Under the pieces are notes generated by a model. That model was not told the origin of the DNA, searched no databases, and saw nothing but the letters and a program-made list of their open reading frames with translations. A DNA stretch of 64,000 nucleotides from Diplocarpon mali (Eukaryota; Ascomycota; Leotiomycetes; Helotiales; Drepanopezizaceae), in assembly GCA_024741835.1 (NCBI GenBank), contig JAENRP010000144.1, positions 35,695 through 99,694 of the forward strand, read 5' to 3'. Of this stretch, positions 11,425 through 22,632 are shown in pieces. Positions within the stretch are counted from its first letter, which is position 1. Every line of letters starts with the position of its first letter. The translations under genes and the position numbers were made by a program.

Positions 11425-13716
11425 ATGCCACAGATGCGGCCGACGTTAGCGGGCGTCAGGTCTCACAGCATTGGGAATCCAAACCAAAACACCTCCACCT
11501 ACAACTCCAACTATCAATCCCCCCCCGCCAATCCCAATCCCCATCCCAACCCCCATACTAATCCTTTCTCTAATTCATGTTCGGCTTCGATCTCGCCAGC
11601 AAATGCTAATAACTCTAATGCCACGCCGCCTCGACGACCATCGAGACCGCTGCGACCGCCACTTCTCGACAAATCGAACCATGCCCATGCCCATGCCAAC
11701 ATAATGCGAGCGCCACCCTTGACTGGCAAGAGAACATCGTCGCCGACCATGCCCACTTACGACAAGCATGCCTCCAGACCCCTCAAGCCAACGCTCAGCG
11801 CTGCCGCCAAATCCGCCAACCGAACCCCTTTGACTCCCAGAGTTGCCGGCTCAGTTCCGCCGACGACTGCGACCCCGTCGTCGCGTCGACCTGCGCGGTG
11901 CGAGAGCACGACGCCAGGCGAGAAAGAAGATCTCCCAGTCTCGACCTTCCTGGGCCACAATGTCACCCCGAGGTCAGGACCACGGAGGGTTCGGATCGAG
12001 AGCCCTAGTTCTACGCCGACCGGAACCCCCAGTGGAAGACTTGCCCCGGGTGACCCGCTCAAGGGAGCAGATACCCCACTCGTGTATGCGACTGGGCTGG
12101 GAATAGTAGGTATCGACAAAGATACTTCCAAGAGATCGACTGTATCCTCCGGTCCTTCGGTGCCAGAGGGGGCATATGCGAAAGCACCGGCTCAGAACGG
12201 GTCAGGAGACTCCAAGTTTTTCTTTGCCAGTGAGGCCAGGACAGCGCAGCCTCCCAGACCGCCACTACAGGCCAGAGGCTCCTCGTCCTTTTTCTACGCC
12301 AACGGCGACTCCGTTCCAGACCGCCCCAAGAGTTCAAGCGCATCCGCTGTGGGGTCAAACGTGGGAGAGGAGCGAAGTCAGCCAAAGTTCTTTCATGCCA
12401 ACGGCACTCCAGATCTCCCGACGACATCATCTTCCTCTTTCCCACCACCCAGGCCCAGCTCAGCCCTGTCCTCTACTTCCCGCACCGTCTCGCCTCGACT
12501 AGGGCCACTGAACACCAGCCCGTTGTCGTCGTCGCAGAGACCGGCTTCCCCTTCCAAGCTCAATCAATATGCCTCAATATCCTCAATGTGTACTACTCCT
12601 ATTTTACCATCGCCCGATCTACTCCAACCACAACAGCTCGGAACAGAGCAGTCGACGAATAGCATTTTATCGGCTCGGGGAGTCAGCATCGAGGCAGAAC
12701 CGGGATCAGGCCATAGCCAGTCAGCCAGTGTGAGTTCCGCAGATGTCAAGGGACCACCGCACCCTGTCGGGAAGATATCTGCCGACTCGCACGAATTCCC
12801 AGTGCCTGACTCGCCACTCGATCTCCTCGCAACATCCGTTCCGCACTCAATTCCGGAGGAGGCCCTGCCAGAGACCACTGCTGTTTTTTCAGAAGTAGGA
12901 GCAGGATTTCGCAGCCCGATCCTGAGCCCTGTCATTACCAACCATTCCATAGATGAACTTAATGAGCTGGCTGCTAACGCTCGGCGGGAGCGCAAAGTGT
13001 TGGACTTGGAGATTACGAACTCGTCACTTGCTGCCATCAACCGAACACTGGAACGGGAAATGAGGAAGCAAGCGGCAGAACTGAGGAGCTATCGGCGGTT
13101 GAGTCGTTCCGGGCGGTTATCTATTGCAACTGCAATATCGATACCGACTTCCGCGGAGAGTTTCGCCAGTGATGACGGCAAAGGAGCCGCCCTATCTGAC
13201 TTGAGCGAAGCAGAGGATCTCGAAGAGGAAGAAGACTCGGGAGAGGATAGCTCGGACGACGGCTCTGTCAGCCCCAGCGCGATGGAGGAAAGCGACCTCC
13301 GACACCGAAAACGTGACGAGAGACGGCTGCAGCTCGATCTCAGCAAACACCAACAACTACTCATCGACAGCCAGAAGATGAATCAGAGCCTCAAGCGTTG
13401 TCTCGGCTGGACGGAAGAGCTCATTACCGAGGGCCGCAAAGCTCTCGAGTATCGCGTGCGCATCACTGATGTCAGGTTCGGCGGCCGCGTTCTTGCTCCA
13501 GATGAACTCGAGCCTGCGGATGCCGAGGGAGCTGACAATGAGGGGATGAGTGACATCGGCGCCCGCTTTCTGAGAGAAGCGAGGAAGAAGGCGGCTGAGA
13601 ACGGCAGGACGAGTCCCCCGTGGGGAGGCATCGGAAGAGATGATCGGGACAGCGGCATCGAACTCGACGGCACCCAACAGGAGCAGATGCCGACGTCACT
13701 CGGCGCAGAGCAATAG
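11425..13716 (+). CDS. Conserved hypothetical serine-rich coiled-coil protein
   Basis: A 763-residue single-exon frame of unrecognised function. The first 480 or so residues are low-complexity, rich in Ser/Pro/Asn, with short repeats of the form KFFFA, SFFYANG and KFFHANG near 260-330. A predicted coiled coil near 511-550 (NARRERKVLDLEITNSSL) is followed by a Ser/Arg motif, an acidic cluster (EDLEEEEDSGEDSSDD) and a second helical block near 625-695. That block contains QSLKRCLGWTEELITEGRKA and looks like the conserved core. The pattern suggests a phosphorylated scaffold, perhaps cortical or septal, but that is only inference. The first in-frame ATG is used; an earlier in-frame start is not seen. 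Confidence 0.75.
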   Translation: MPQMRPTLAGVRSHSIGNPNQNTSTYNSNYQSPPANPNPHPNPHTNPFSNSCSASISPANANNSNATPPRRPSRPLRPPLLDKSNHAHAHANIMRAPPLTGKRTSSPTMPTYDKHASRPLKPTLSAAAKSANRTPLTPRVAGSVPPTTATPSSRRPARCESTTPGEKEDLPVSTFLGHNVTPRSGPRRVRIESPSSTPTGTPSGRLAPGDPLKGADTPLVYATGLGIVGIDKDTSKRSTVSSGPSVPEGAYAKAPAQNGSGDSKFFFASEARTAQPPRPPLQARGSSSFFYANGDSVPDRPKSSSASAVGSNVGEERSQPKFFHANGTPDLPTTSSSSFPPPRPSSALSSTSRTVSPRLGPLNTSPLSSSQRPASPSKLNQYASISSMCTTPILPSPDLLQPQQLGTEQSTNSILSARGVSIEAEPGSGHSQSASVSSADVKGPPHPVGKISADSHEFPVPDSPLDLLATSVPHSIPEEALPETTAVFSEVGAGFRSPILSPVITNHSIDELNELAANARRERKVLDLEITNSSLAAINRTLEREMRKQAAELRSYRRLSRSGRLSIATAISIPTSAESFASDDGKGAALSDLSEAEDLEEEEDSGEDSSDDGSVSPSAMEESDLRHRKRDERRLQLDLSKHQQLLIDSQKMNQSLKRCLGWTEELITEGRKALEYRVRITDVRFGGRVLAPDELEPADAEGADNEGMSDIGARFLREARKKAAENGRTSPPWGGIGRDDRDSGIELDGTQQEQMPTSLGAEQ

Positions 13717-14931
13717 CGGTAGTTTGCTCTGTATTGACTGCACGGGGAAGCGAGGACGGTACTGGTACGACCTGGCACGGCACGATGCCTCACACACATC
13801 ACTCATCAGAACGACACTTTTTCCTATGTAACGGCTTGGGCGGGTTGCAAGTCGGGCTGGGACTGGCGTTTTCGGCTCGCCAGAGGCATGGGATTTGGCG
13901 TTTTTCATCTCGGGCAGGAGATGACATGGTGTCATGGCCTGGCTCTAGCTTCCTTTCGTTACCTCTGGCCTTCATACTTTCTTTCTATTGTCTGTACTTG
14001 ACCGTACTGCTTACTGACTTCACGATACCCCCTTGCTTGCAGATACGATGAAGGAGAGAATGTTTCAAATACGCCAGGCGTCTGTTCGTATGGGGAGGTG
14101 AGATGTGGCTTTGAGCGCTTGAATGGAGATTGGGCGAGGAGGCGATAGTGAGGAAGGAAGGACGGGCGAAGGCAAGGAAGGATGAAAGCAAATGTCGGGT
14201 ACCAATACCTAGCTCGAGGCAATCATATTGGAAGCTGGTCGCTGCGAGGCATAGATATGCGTAGAAGATATCCCTCTGCACGTGACGCATTGTCACCCTA
14301 CGGAATGCCTGTCTCGTCGTCCCACTCTCTGCTCGAGATTGACGGGGAAGAGAAAAAAAAGGTGCTGGGGGCGGTTGTGTCTCGCGGGCGGCGTGGGTGC
14401 CTTTTGACCGTGCTTGGTAGCGAGGCTCAAGCATATATATGCCCCTGGTATCACAGGAAAGACATCACCCAGTCTATGAGATGGGAGGAGCACCGTGGCA
14501 TCCGCCCGGACTCCAGACCCGCAGACCGAAAGTCTGACCCGCTAAACCCCCAGGTCCGCATGTACAACTCGTAACGCTCGATGTCTCCTCCATGACCTCT
14601 CCATCCTGGGATCCTCACAGAGGGGTAGATTTCAAGTAGGTCAGTCTGGGTGGCAACGCGTGAAATGGATATCGTATGAGCCGGCAAAATTACCCTATCT
14701 ACTTGTGGAAGACGTAGGTACCACTCCAGCCCTCAAAAAAAAGCAGACTCCGCACCAAAACAAAGATTCCTGGTAAAACGGCCGACACTACTCACGCTCG
14801 CACGCTCGGTTTCTATGGGGGAACCGGCTTGCTCTTACCACACTGCTCCTTTCACGAGCACCGAGATCTACCCAGGGCGGTGCGGACCTCGGAGGACATC
14901 TTCGTAAATCTCATGACCTATGATTCGACGT
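13717..14931. other. Convergent intergenic region, no supported gene
   Basis: About 1.2 kb between the 3' ends of the coiled-coil gene and the J-protein gene. Several overlapping open frames on both strands have no recognisable domain and no consistent splice structure. Probably 3' UTRs and spacer. Confidence 0.5.
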
Positions 14932-16555
14932 CTATTCCTTGGCCTTGGGCACGTTCGGCGCGTCGGCTGCTACGTCGGCTGCAGGATGGTGGTGTCCCTC
15001 TCTGGCGTCGCCCTTCTTGTCTTTCTTGGGAGACTTCTTGGATTCCTTCTTCGCGGCTGCTTCGGCGACCAGTTGCTCGAAAGCCATGTAGTCGCCCTCT
15101 TCCTCTGGGTCACGTTGCGCCTGGTCTCGTCAGGCTTGGGTTCCAAGGGTCAAGACATAGGAGGCGAACATACCTTTCGATAGATCTCTCCCGATATCAC
15201 AAGGGCCTGCGCGCGCTCCAGTCGCTTTGCCATCGGAATCTTCTTGTCGTTCAAGATCTCATCACACACATCTCTCAAGACGCTCTGAATCTCGAACTTG
15301 CTTCCCCGCCACGCCGCATTGAGGATCTTACCAGTCACCCGACGCTCATACTCGCTCTTCTTCTCGTCCGTCCAATCCTCGCCCCCCTTCTCCTCCATCT
15401 TAGCCATCTCCTCCATCGTCATCTGGGCATCGATGGCGCTAGAGATCGTGTTCCATGTCTCCTTGGCCAGCGTTCCCTTGTCTTTAATCCGCGATAAGAA
15501 CCCCGAGAGACCGAACAGCTTCTGAGACTTCAGTAGAGCGGTTGCTTTCTGAAGGTAGGTCGTGCCAATGGCGTGGAGGATATCTAGACCGAACGACTCC
15601 ATCTTCAGGTTCTCAACCTCAAGATGGGTCTTCTCTTGGAAAGCTTTGGTAACATCTGGGCCCTTGTCTGTCTCCGTCCAGATGCTGATTCGGTCCAGCA
15701 GCTTCTTGGCCAGAGTGTTGACCCGCTCTTGCCTCACACGAGCTCTCTCCTTCTCGTATGCTGCGAGTTCTTCACGCTGTGCCTTGGAGAGGCCCTTCTT
15801 CTTCTCCTTGCTCCGCAACTCCTTCTCCTCTTCCGTCAACCCCGCTGCAGACATCCGAGCATCCTCCTCGGTCTTGTCCATGATCGCGTGTCTGGTCGGG
15901 ATTCCCTGCGGTCTTCGAGGATCCAAGGCCCTGGGTGTAGCCGAATTGATACCAGGCCTCTCAGCTGTCTTGGGCACTGCAGTGCTAGCCGTAGGGAATG
16001 CGGGGTCTGTTGTTTCCGCGACGCTGGGAGCATGCGCCGGCTTGGAAGAACCCTCACCCCCTACCGCTGTAGCCCTAGCCTGTCCTTCTGCCAGGCTCGC
16101 CTTCTTCGCATCTGCCTCGCCAGGGAACTCCTCTTCCTCTTCCGCGCCCTCTTGCATGGTGATATCCATCGTCTTGGTCAGGTCCTTCATGAGCGATATC
16201 TCACCGATCAGATCTACAAATGCCTCCCCTCCGAAGATGGTGCCAAAGAACTCGGCGGGGTCGGCGAAGCCCTCAGAGGGTTGAGCATGATCTTTGCCAA
16301 ACTTGTCGTATTGCTTGCGGAGGTCGGTGTTGCTGAGTACTTGGTAGGCTTCGCCGATGGCTTGAAATTTCTCGTGGGCGTTATCGTCATCGGGATTTTT
16401 ATCTACGAGCGTTAGATCTGGTAAGCGGAACAGGCAGACATCTAAGTACCAGGATGGGTTTTGATTGCCATTTTCCGGTATGCCTTCTTGATTTCCAGCT
16501 CCGACGCAGTCGGGGGTACCCCGAGAGCATCGTAATATGTGGTGTCGACGACCAT
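14932..16555 (-). CDS. J-domain co-chaperone with X domain, Caj1/Djp1 type
   Basis: Predicted 507-residue class-C Hsp40 that would stimulate Hsp70 ATPase. Three exons: 16450-16555, 15174-16402, 14932-15120; introns of 47 (GTACTT) and 53 bases (GTATGT). The J domain occupies residues 2-70 ([20 protein letters not shown]), and the catalytic HPD tripeptide is split by the first intron (CAT CCT G / AT). A Gly/Phe-poor linker and a charged region follow, then the DnaJ-X domain in roughly the C-terminal half ([17 protein letters not shown] onward), as in yeast Caj1 and Djp1. The last exon encodes [10 protein letters not shown] and a Lys-rich tail. Djp1 acts in peroxisomal and mitochondrial protein import; Caj1 is less defined. 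I cannot decide between them. Confidence 0.9.
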
Positions 16556-17051
16556 CACTGCGGATTTTTTATTTTTTTTTTAATTCTTTCTTTTGCCTTT
16601 TTTTCCAAGGTCGATAAGATGTGGTGTTGGCTGTCTCACGGGATGCCTAACGTTGTAGATGTGAGGAGGAAGGCTGAGAGGTGGTGTTTTTTTTGTTTTG
16701 CTCGCGGTTGCCGAGATAGCAAGGCGAGGCTAAAGATCCTGGTGGAGGGGCAGATGCGAAGTGCGGCCGCAATTAGGTTTGGAGGATTTAATGACAAACG
16801 AAATCTGGCAGGTCTAAGGCTGGGCTTTCTATTCGCCTTCACCCCAGAACAAAGATTCATTGATTCACCATCACCACATTGCGTCATGCCACTTACCACA
16901 GCAAAACGGAAACATTGCCACCACTGCCCTGGCGTATCAATAGTCAGACAGGATTCACGGGTCGGTGTTGAAATACCACGCAAAAACATGCACGGCTTCT
17001 TGATTTTCATTTCCTACGAGATGCCTGGGACACGTCGCCAATCATCAAAAT
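16556..17051. other. Intergenic: J-protein promoter and rhamnose-gene 3' region
   Basis: About 500 bases with A/T runs at 16566-16582 and around 16690. No gene was supported. Confidence 0.45.
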
Positions 17052-18083
17052 CTATTTCACCCCAGCAGCGGCCATGCGTTGGAAGCAGCCCTTGTAAGCC
17101 TCGTGGATCTCAGGGACCTTGAAGTCGTACTCGGCGAGCTTCTTTACCAGCTTAGTGGTGTCCAACTCGCAATTGCTGCGTCCGGCCTTGATGACCTTGG
17201 CTTGCTCGTCCAATGTGAAGTTCTTCCAGGTGAAGTCGGGACGGACGTACTCTTTGAAAAGAGCAAGGACTTCGTTGTGGGATATGGCACCTGGGTTGGT
17301 GAAGTTGTAGATTCCAAGCTCCTTGTGCTCGGCGAGGAGGATCGAGGCGGGGAGGAGATCGTGGAGGATGGTGTTCGAGTTGGGGATGTCGACCACACGA
17401 TCGTACTTGGCGATCTTAGTGACGAAGTTGCGAGGGTGGAGGTCGTCGCTGACTGGCATGCGAAGTCGGAGAATGAGGACATTGGAGTAGTGCTTCATGA
17501 TCTATACGACGCAGTGTTAGCCCTGGCCTGACCTGGTCCTTCCTATGCTCAAACGAAGTGGTACTGCGACTACTCATGCTACTGCTACTGACCTCCTCCA
17601 CGTGGGCCTTGGTTTCCGAGTAGAACGACCCAGCAAAGTTGGCCTTGTCCGTCTCGAGATATCCTGGACCGCCGATGGGGTGAGTCTCATCGTAGGTGTA
17701 GATGCAGCCGGTAGCAAAGACGGTAACGTGGACGCCCTTCTCATAGGCGACATCAGCCAAGTTGATGGTGCCAATCACGTTGTTTCGGATGGTCTCCTCC
17801 TTGTGGTCCTCGCACCAGTCGACGTTGGGGCGACCAGTCGACCCCGCAGCGTTGAGAATGTGGGTTGGCTTGTACTTCTCGATCTCGGCGGTGACAGCCT
17901 CGCGGTTCTGCATGCGCACAGTGGTGGTGAAGACCTTCTTGCCTGTGCGATGGTGAGCTTCTGCCAGGGCATTCGAGGAACGAGGGAGTTTGCTGGCTGA
18001 CCTTGGCTTTCGAGGAGGGTCTTCAAATGGCCCGCCACCCATCCTTCTCCTCCCCAGATCAAGAAGACATTCTCGGAAGCCAT
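17052..18083 (-). CDS. UDP-4-keto-6-deoxyglucose 3,5-epimerase/4-reductase (UDP-rhamnose synthase)
   Basis: Predicted 293-residue SDR-fold enzyme matching the bifunctional fungal ER enzyme (nucleotide-rhamnose synthase/epimerase-reductase). It completes UDP-L-rhamnose from UDP-4-keto-6-deoxyglucose using NADPH. Exons: 18002-18083, 17593-17942, 17052-17501; introns 59 (GTCAGC) and 91 bases (GTCAGT). The N-terminal nucleotide-binding loop is WGGEGWVAGHL; NAAGSTGRPNVDWCE is typical of this subfamily; the catalytic YSETK triad member lies near residue 135; ILRLRMPVSDDLHPRN follows. The enzyme is cytosolic in the family. The 4,6-dehydratase that supplies its substrate is not in the window. Two nucleotide-sugar transporter-like genes follow directly on the other side of the promoter. 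Confidence 0.92.
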
Positions 18084-18736
18084 GATTGACGAGGAAGATG
18101 TCGGTGGGATTATCTGATGGATTGGGCGAAGCGGAGGGGGTGGTATTCGAGAGAGGGATGCACAAGTGAGGAACGTAGGTGTAGGTGAGCAAGTCGATGG
18201 GGAGGTGGGGAGGTGGGGGAGGTGAGAGACTGTAGGTCGCTGTCGGTGAGGGAGAGAATTCTGGAATGGATGGCGGGGCAGAGGCGAGCGAGCGGTGTAA
18301 ATGAGCAGGCAAGGGCCTGGATACGTGTGCAGCAGCCAGCAGCCAGCAGCCGCCGCCGCCACGGACAACTCTCGACGAGTCTCAACGAGTGCTGTGGGAT
18401 GTTGGTTGGTTCAAGAGAAGCAAGCCGATTATCCCGTTCATTGGGGAGATCGTAGACCTCTGCTTGATCCTACGTGGTGGCTACTCATCCAGCGAGATAC
18501 CTCATGGTGGACGGGGTCCCGCACTTCTTTATCGATAAGCGCCCGGGTCGGAGCGAGTACCTGAGAATATGCCCGAGGCTGGCTCGAGTGGCCGCCTACG
18601 CATCAACTTGTAATTATAAGCGGCTCGAAATCCGTCCGTTGTGGATTTGCCATGTACAGCCGCCAGTGGCCCGTTGTGCAGATGCGGAATCAGAGATATT
18701 CTGTTGAGAAGAAGTGTCCCCTTTTCGCCATGCTAA

Positions 18737-18830
18737 ATACATACATACCTGCATACATACTTACATATATACCTACATACATACCTACATACCTACATAC
18801 CTACATACCTCCATATATACATACAGATAC
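18737..18830. repeat. (TACA/TACC)n microsatellite
   Basis: About 94 bases of imperfect tetranucleotide repeat (ATACATACATACCTACATAC). It lies in the promoter between the UDP-rhamnose synthase and transporter 1. Confidence 0.85.
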
Positions 18831-19278
18831 GCGCGCCTCCTCGGCCAATATCATAACGCGGTTCTCCCTACCGAACCTACCGGGAGACTCCACAGCTTAG
18901 TGAGCTGACTGAACTATCTCTATTTAAACCTGTGACGAGACGAGACGACCGCGGCAGATCATGTATATCTGACCTGGAAACGGGATCCATCCGCGATATA
19001 AATAGAGGGAAACCGAATGTGCCCAAGACGTCCCGTCGGTCCATCCGTCCCCGTTCGGCCGTTCCCCATATCAGTAGCGAAGCAATTATCTGACCTGCTG
19101 CTCGTATCTCCTATAACTACCTCGACCACCTCACCCCCCTTCCGCCCCTTCCCCCTAGCCTTGGCGTTGATTTTCCACCTTGCCAATTGCACGCACGTGT
19201 GGCCGTATTTTTCTCTCTCTCCTTTCTCTTCTCCTCTCCCTCCTCGGCTTGGAGATCACGTCGCATCGCGTCGCTTCA

Positions 19279-19335
19279 TATCATCACATCACATCACGCT
19301 GCTTCACATCACTTCACTTCACTTCACTTCACTTC
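19279..19335. repeat. (CACTT/CACAT)n pentanucleotide repeat
   Basis: Short tandem repeat of TCACA and TCACT units about 350 bases upstream of the transporter 1 ATG. It probably lies in the promoter or 5' leader. Confidence 0.8.
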
Positions 19336-19678
19336 ATTCCACCTCACTGCATCCGCCTCACTTCACCGCCCGTGGGAAAAATCCCGGCCCAGGCCACGTC
19401 AACGCGCTCAACTCGCCTGGCCCCGGACGCAGAATCTAACAAAGTCTTCTGTACCTCGTACGGAGGGGACTAAGTCAGGTATTAATCTATCTACACCTTG
19501 CTACGTCAGGTATCAATCATTCGACACCTTGCACCTCTCGCTCACTGCACCTCGATCCAACCAATCCAATCTCTTGGGTCAGGTCTGGCCTCGATCATCA
19601 CTCGCGCACCTCACGACCATCTCTCCTCTCCCCGGAAGGGCTTTTCTCTCACCCATCGTCACATGACCCGCGCCCACC

Positions 19679-20958
19679 ATGTCAGAACCCAAGAATGAGA
19701 ACAGCATCCGCCTCCTCGACGTCGAGGCGCAGAGGGAGGCCGACGCTGAGCCCGCTGTATCGGCACTCCCGTCGGCTGTCGCGGCCGGCGCCCGCAGGAG
19801 GTTCCTCACGTGGACGGCTATCAACATGCTGGCGACTATTGGCATCGTCTTTACCAACAAGGCTATCTTCGATGATCCGAACTTCAAGGTCAGTAACCTG
19901 CGTAGCAGAAAGGGCACCAAGACTTCCAAAGTCTCAAAAGTCTTCTCTCGGGAGGGCGAGAACCGGATCTGTCTCGCCTCTCGGGGCCTACCATTGAAAA
20001 GAGACGTTTGCTAAGGTCCCGATAGCTCATGCAAACGTCTTTCGCCTCTTTTCACTTCGTCTGCACGGGTCTGACCTTGTGGGTGGTGTCGAGGCCGAGT
20101 ATAGGCGCTTTCGTCCCGAAACGAGCCGGTGTTGTCGAGATGCTCCCTGTAGGTCTTTTCAATGCCTGGGTACGAGCAACCTCACTCACATTAAAATTTC
20201 CAGCTGGCTTTCTCAATGTGCCTGAACGTCGTCCTTCCCAACTTGTCCCTGGCCTTCTCGACCGTTACAGTCTACCAACTTTGCCGCGTCCTCTTGACCC
20301 CCATGACAGCCATCATCAACTACGTCTTCTATAGCGCCACGATCCCACGCAACGCAGCTCTGGCTCTCATTCCCGTCTGCTTGGGCGTAGGCATCACCTC
20401 GTACTATGATACCAAGCCCGCCGCCTCGGACACGGTGCAAACCACCAGCATCACCGGCGTCGTGTTCGCTCTCTCTGGCGTCCTCGCCTCTTCCGCCTAC
20501 ACTGTCCTCATCGGAGCCTACCACAAGAAACTCCAGATGTCTTCTTCCCAGCTCCTGCTCAACCAAGCCCCCATCTCATCGGTCATGCTCATGTTTGCCG
20601 TGCCGGTCGTCGACAGGATCCCGGTCTTCGGAGATGTGCCCCAGTACCGTTGGATGATGATTTTGATGAGTGGTGGCTTTGCCGCTCTGATCAATATCAG
20701 TCAGTTCTTTATCATCGCTGGTAGTGGCCCGGTTAGCTCGACGGTTGTGGGTCATTTGAAGACGGTTAGCATCGTGGGAATCGGATGGGCGCTGTCGGGA
20801 CGAGGCTTTACGGACAAGAGTGCCTTGGGCATCTCGATGGCTATTTCCGGTATCATTGTGTAAGTCTTCCCAGGCCGCGATTCGCAGACCGTTTGGCTGA
20901 TGATCACAGGTACTCTAATATCATGTTGGGCAGAGCAAAAAAATCGGGAGGAGCATGA
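19679..20958 (+). CDS. Nucleotide-sugar transporter-like protein, SLC35E3/NST-KT type (paralogue 1)
   Basis: Predicted 345-residue member of the drug/metabolite transporter superfamily, TPT/NST branch. Exons: 19679-19888, 20026-20148, 20204-20859, 20910-20958. The first intron is 137 bases; the others are 55 and 50. After a soluble N-terminus, about ten membrane helices follow. Family blocks include PNLSLAFSTVTVYQL, the SYYD loop, SSSQLLLNQAP and GSGPVSSTVVGHLKT, the last with the Lys-Thr pair typical of the KT group. Plant relatives carry UDP-rhamnose/UDP-galactose or UDP-xylose; human SLC35E3 has no settled substrate. The tail RAKKSGGA is basic, which may help Golgi/ER sorting. It sits divergent from UDP-rhamnose synthase, making UDP-rhamnose a reasonable candidate cargo, unproven. 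Confidence 0.88.
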
Positions 20959-21177
20959 TAGCTTTTCGTTTCGCGTCTCTCAGCGAGCAATACGAGGAAC
21001 TCGGATTCCTTTACATGTATTACACTACCTGCCTTCCTCGCACCGTGTGGCCTTTTTGTCTTTTATACCTTGTCGCGTAGATTCAGCAGCATAGATGTAT
21101 CCCTACTGAGCCGCTTTTGTTGATACAGTATGGTACAATGTGAATAGTCTGGTGGCGTGCCCAGAATTTTCCTTTGT

Positions 21178-22632
21178 TCAGCGTTGAGAGAGTTGGCTGT
21201 ACAATGTAGCGCCCCCTAGCGCTAATATAATTCCTAGCGAGTCCTTCAGTGTCAATAATCGTCCTTCGCTTATCCAACCGTAAGTGAGAATGATGATTGT
21301 TTTGACACTACGAACGGGTTAGTCTTAGGGTCATGCCTTGGAACGGAGGGCTTACTTGGATGCCACATTAAATGTGAGAGCACTCATGCGTCCAATAATG
21401 AGAAATTGGCTCAAGTTCTGGATAGATGATTAGCCGCCTCCCAGACTCACCAAGACCCAACTTACCAGAGCTGCTGCTGCAAGTCCAGATAGGAAGAGCG
21501 CGATCAGTGTATCTTTGGGAATTGAATTGACATCCGGCAGTGTATCAGAAAACGGCGCCACCACAGCCAAGAGCAGCACTGAGACCGGCGCCTGATTTAA
21601 GAGTAATTGAGGACTCGAGACTTTGAAATCCATCATCTTCTTTCCAATCCAAACTTGATAAAAAGCTGTCACGATAAAAGCGGCCACAGCGATCGAAGCT
21701 CCGAGACCGCTTGTTCCAGCTGTGCCCGTGTTGGTGAGGCCTACACCTATGCACACACTTGCAAGAGCGCCAATGGTGAGGTTTGAGACGGACTTCCCAA
21801 GGAAGAAGTATTGCAGAATGGCTACGCAGGGGGTTGTCATGATTTTAGCAAGCCTGGTGGTGTTAGTGCAGAGACCACTAACAGACAGAGGTAGCGTACT
21901 GGTAGAAACCAATTGAATTATAGGCCAAACTCAGGTTTCCCAGAATCAGAAATCCAGCAAAGAAGGTGCATAAACTTGTGAGATGTCAGTCAGCACTTTC
22001 TATAGCAGCAATAAATAGAGAACTAAGATGCGGAAGATATGAGATACTAATAGGGAGGACGGTGTAGCCTCTAGGGTAACAAATCTCAAATACTACTCAC
22101 GGGATCATCTGCAAGAAGGGCAAGCGTACGGGTACAAACAGGTTGAAGCACGGTCGGCTAGCTATCCATAGAACGATTGTCGTGCATGTGAAATGCCACA
22201 TGGCAAAGGACTGTATCAAATTAGCCTTCTTGACTTCGCAGCTCCAGGAGCTGAGGTTTGTCTCAGAATGTTCGCTTCCAGTAGATATCTAGAGGAGAGG
22301 TTGCAAGTTGTGGAGCACTAATGAGAATATATACATACTGTCTGCATGAGCTTCAGTTGTTGGTCCATGAATATCCTAGAGGTACGCAGGCAGTCAGACA
22401 TTGTCCACAGTTCCCGCTTCTAGTTGCCTTGTCCGTAGACGTACCATTTGTTCAAGAAAACCAGCGTAACAGTGCTGGCAATATTCAAGAGAATGCAGAG
22501 GCCATCAATCAGCTTGCTTCGTAATGAAGGTGGGTTTGCTGGCAACACTTTGTCCTCGTGTACTTCTCCGTCTATGAGACCGGTCCGGCTCATCTCCAAG
22601 TCCTCATCTTTGCGCTGCCGAGAGGCGCTCAT
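21178..22632 (-). CDS. Nucleotide-sugar transporter-like protein, SLC35E3/NST-KT type (paralogue 2)
   Basis: Predicted 329-residue paralogue of the neighbouring transporter, convergent with it (219 bases between stops). Seven exons: 22445-22632, 22339-22375, 22101-22210, 21900-21974, 21466-21853, 21356-21417, 21178-21307. All six introns have GT donors. Conserved blocks are LVFLNKW in helix 1, LMQTSFAMWHF, GNLSLAYNSIGFYQLAK, SSPQLLLNQAP, NLSQFLIIG and NVKTIIILTYGW; the last keeps the Lys-Thr pair. It is more intron-rich than paralogue 1 and quite diverged, so the duplication looks old. Substrate unknown; location beside UDP-rhamnose synthase is suggestive. Start at the ATG at 22632 (MSASRQRKDEDLEMS). 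Confidence 0.85.

Larger units (their letters stand above)
18084..19678. promoter_or_regulatory. Divergent promoter region, UDP-rhamnose synthase / transporter 1
   Basis: A 1.6-kb spacer between divergent starts, large for this locus. It contains a TACA/TACC microsatellite and a CACTT repeat, listed separately. Overlapping open frames across 19017-19698 arise from the repeats and are not supported. It presumably carries regulation for both genes; no named operator was recognised. Confidence 0.5.

Noticed and set aside
13985..14434. 149-residue minus-strand frame in the convergent spacer
   Set aside because: Low-complexity, competing frames on the other strand, no recognisable family.
18737..18830. 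Possible CRISPR-like or tandem array
   Set aside because: Contiguous microsatellite without spacers, in a eukaryote.
18652..18908. Tyr/Ile/His-rich frames over the TACA repeat
   Set aside because: Produced by the tetranucleotide repeat itself.
19017..19698. Three overlapping frames upstream of transporter 1
   Set aside because: His/Ser-rich readings of CACTT repeats; all three frames open together, which is typical of simple sequence.
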